Assembly: GCF_023230885.1 (NCBI RefSeq)
Contig: NZ_JALNWM010000024.1
Location: forward strand, 1-21,992
Direction of reading: 5' to 3'
Length of the DNA: 21,992 nucleotides
Source: Desulfocurvus sp.
GTDB lineage: Bacteria; Desulfobacterota; Desulfovibrionia; Desulfovibrionales; Desulfovibrionaceae
This document shows, in pieces, positions 20,759 through 21,992 of the stretch (its first letter is position 1; each line of letters begins with the position of its first letter). The notes beneath the pieces were generated by a model. That model saw only the letters and a program-made list of their open reading frames with translations, did not search any database and was not told where the DNA came from. The translations under genes and the position numbers were made by a program.

Positions 20759-21724
20759 TTACCCCAAACTCCCCGCCAGCAGCGCGGCGCCCAGGGCCAG
20801 GACGCACAGGGCGCCGAGGATGGAGAGGGCGCGGTCCAGGGCGGCGGCGCGGCGGGAGCGCGGGGCGGCCAGGGCCGCGACGCGGCGGCGGCACAGGGCC
20901 GCCACCACGGCCGCAGCGGCGATGGTCGCGCCCATGCCCAGGGCCATGGCGGCCACGGCGCCCAGGCCGATGAGCGGTGCGCCCAGGGCCAGGGCGAAGA
21001 GCAGCACGATGGCCGCCCCCGGGCAGGGCACAAGGCCCGTGGCCAACCCGGTGGCCAGGAGCCCCCGGTCCGCCGCGCCCCGGGGCCGGTCTTCCTCCTC
21101 ATGGCCGCGCAGCGCCCGGGCCAGGAGCCACAGGGCGATGGCGCAGACCAGGGCGTAGCTGGCGCGCTCCAGCCAGATGCCCTGGGCCGTGAAGCGGGCC
21201 ATGAGCGAGCGCTCCAGGACCATGTACAACCCGAAGATCAGGGCCACGGCGCTGGCCGCATGGGCCGCGCCCATGATGCCCCCCAGCAGGGCCGCGCGCC
21301 CCGGGCCCTCGCGCCGGGCAACGACGTAGGACACGGCCACGGCCTTGCCGTGCCCGGGCCCGGCGGCATGCAGAGCGCCGTAGGCGAAGGCCAGGGCCAG
21401 GAAGGCCGCGAGCCCGGAGACCGAAGCGCCGTCGCGCAGCCCGCGCACGCGGTCCGACAGGTTCTGGCGCAGTTCGCGCTGGGCCTGGGCCAGGGCCGCC
21501 AGCAGCCCGCCCCCGGAAGCCAGGGGCCCCAGGGTCGGTCCGGCGTCCTGCCCGCCCGTGTCCTGGGCTCCGGCGGCGAAGGGGCCGCCCGCCCCGACGC
21601 GCTCCGCGCGCCCGCCGCCGGGCTCCGGGGCGCCGGTGAAGGGGTTGGCCGCCAGGACCGGGCCGACGCAGGCCAGGGCCGCCAGCAGCAGGCCCGCCAG
21701 GGCGATGGAAAACGGAAAACGCAT
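20759..21724 (-). CDS. NicO-family nickel/cobalt/zinc permease
   Basis: 321 aa. After a signal/first membrane segment (MRFPFSIALAGLLLAALACV) comes a periplasmic Gly/Pro-rich and then helical stretch (to about 95). The NicO core follows, with about six membrane segments. Family motifs are ALHAAGPGHGKAVAVSYVVA (metal-ligand His residues) and LVPCPGAAIVLLFALALG. HEEEDRPR in the central cytoplasmic loop adds acidic and His residues. The gene starts 1 bp after the DUF1007 stop. DUF1007-NicO pairs occur in many proteobacteria, and the Haemophilus pair ZevA-ZevB supports zinc uptake. The metal here could be Ni, Co or Zn. Confidence 0.88.
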   Translation of the reverse strand: MRFPFSIALAGLLLAALACVGPVLAANPFTGAPEPGGGRAERVGAGGPFAAGAQDTGGQDAGPTLGPLASGGGLLAALAQAQRELRQNLSDRVRGLRDGASVSGLAAFLALAFAYGALHAAGPGHGKAVAVSYVVARREGPGRAALLGGIMGAAHAASAVALIFGLYMVLERSLMARFTAQGIWLERASYALVCAIALWLLARALRGHEEEDRPRGAADRGLLATGLATGLVPCPGAAIVLLFALALGAPLIGLGAVAAMALGMGATIAAAAVVAALCRRRVAALAAPRSRRAAALDRALSILGALCVLALGAALLAGSLG

Positions 21725-21725
21725 G

Positions 21726-21992
21726 CTATCTCCGCCGGAAGGCCAGGTGAATTTCCGGCAGCCACGCCTGATAGGGGGAATAGGTCCGCTCCGGGTTCAG
21801 CCGCACCGAGGTGCGCACCTCAAAGGGCGCGGCGTTCTCCAGCTCCGGGGGCGTTTCCTCGGGCGAGTACACGTCGGCGTAGTACTCCGGGTCGTGTACC
21901 GACAGCAGCACCCGCCGCTCCCCTGCCCCGGCGGGCACCGGGCAGGGCACGAAGAACTCGTAGATCAGCCGCCCGGCGCTGATGCGCGCGGA
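21726..21992 (-). CDS. DUF1007-family periplasmic protein, C-terminal part (truncated by window edge)
   Basis: The frame is open from 21992 (SARISAGRLIYEFFVPCPVP...) to TAG at 21728-21726, 88 residues visible. VLLSVHDPEYYADV and the C-terminal beta-rich segment fit the DUF1007 family, the usual partner of NicO permeases (ZevA in Haemophilus). The His-rich N terminus expected to bind metal lies outside the window. The NicO gene begins 1 bp after this stop, so the two are translationally coupled. Confidence 0.8.
   Translation of the reverse strand, partial: SARISAGRLIYEFFVPCPVPAGAGERRVLLSVHDPEYYADVYSPEETPPELENAAPFEVRTSVRLNPERTYSPYQAWLPEIHLAFRRR

Noticed and set aside
16445..20760. Attachment-site duplication of the tRNA-Met 3' end flanking the receptor module
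   Set aside because: I looked for the tRNA 3'-end sequence near the far end of the module and found no convincing copy, and no integrase is present.

Overview
The window is GC-rich, densely coded chromosomal DNA. Its gene content (a YedF-type selenium-metabolism protein, an ATC-hydrolase-like protein, a lactate-permease-family transporter, and the order aroQ-efp-ftsK) suggests a high-GC deltaproteobacterium near Desulfovibrio (Desulfovibrionaceae). That assignment rests on family recognition, not on a search. Genes were called from reading frames, motifs and Shine-Dalgarno (SD) spacing.

Layout. (1) 1-2796: the 3' end of yedF, an RsuA/RluB-type pseudouridine synthase, lolA (minus) and a divergent ATC-hydrolase-family gene. 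(2) 2903-3474: a decayed, deletion-riddled direct copy of the quinone-reductase/ftsK segment that stands intact at 7504-9632. (3) 3506-7507: a small catabolic-looking module between the two copies: IclR regulator (minus), then an LctP-type permease carrying an in-frame TAG, a divergent metallo-beta-lactamase-fold protein, and a RidA-type deaminase. (4) 7504-11500 (minus): aroQ, efp, ftsK, flavodoxin-fold quinone reductase, apparently one operon. (5) 11654-12310: engB, divergent from aroQ, with nearly superimposed -35 elements. (6) 12619-15104 (minus): a 66-aa protein, lptF and lptG, translationally linked. (7) 15278-16552: a set of about 60-bp-period repeats, uppP, tRNA-Met(CAT) with a clear promoter, and two terminator hairpins. 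(8) 16597-20712 (minus): AraC/PchR-type regulator, TonB-dependent receptor and SAM methyltransferase, with Fur-box-like sites before the first two, so probably an iron- or metallophore-uptake module. (9) 20759-21992 (minus): a NicO-family metal permease and the 3' end of its DUF1007 partner.

Envelope functions dominate the core: LolA (lipoprotein transport), LptF/LptG (LPS export), UppP (undecaprenyl phosphate recycling) and FtsK (division and chromosome segregation). The accessory parts are the IclR/permease/MBL/RidA module and the Fur-boxed receptor module. The most informative structural observation is that the first module sits between an intact and a rotting copy of the nqo-ftsK segment, as expected from integration by recombination or from a tandem duplication. 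The rotting copy lies on the lolA side, where ftsK would be expected from the conserved ftsK-lolA neighbourhood.
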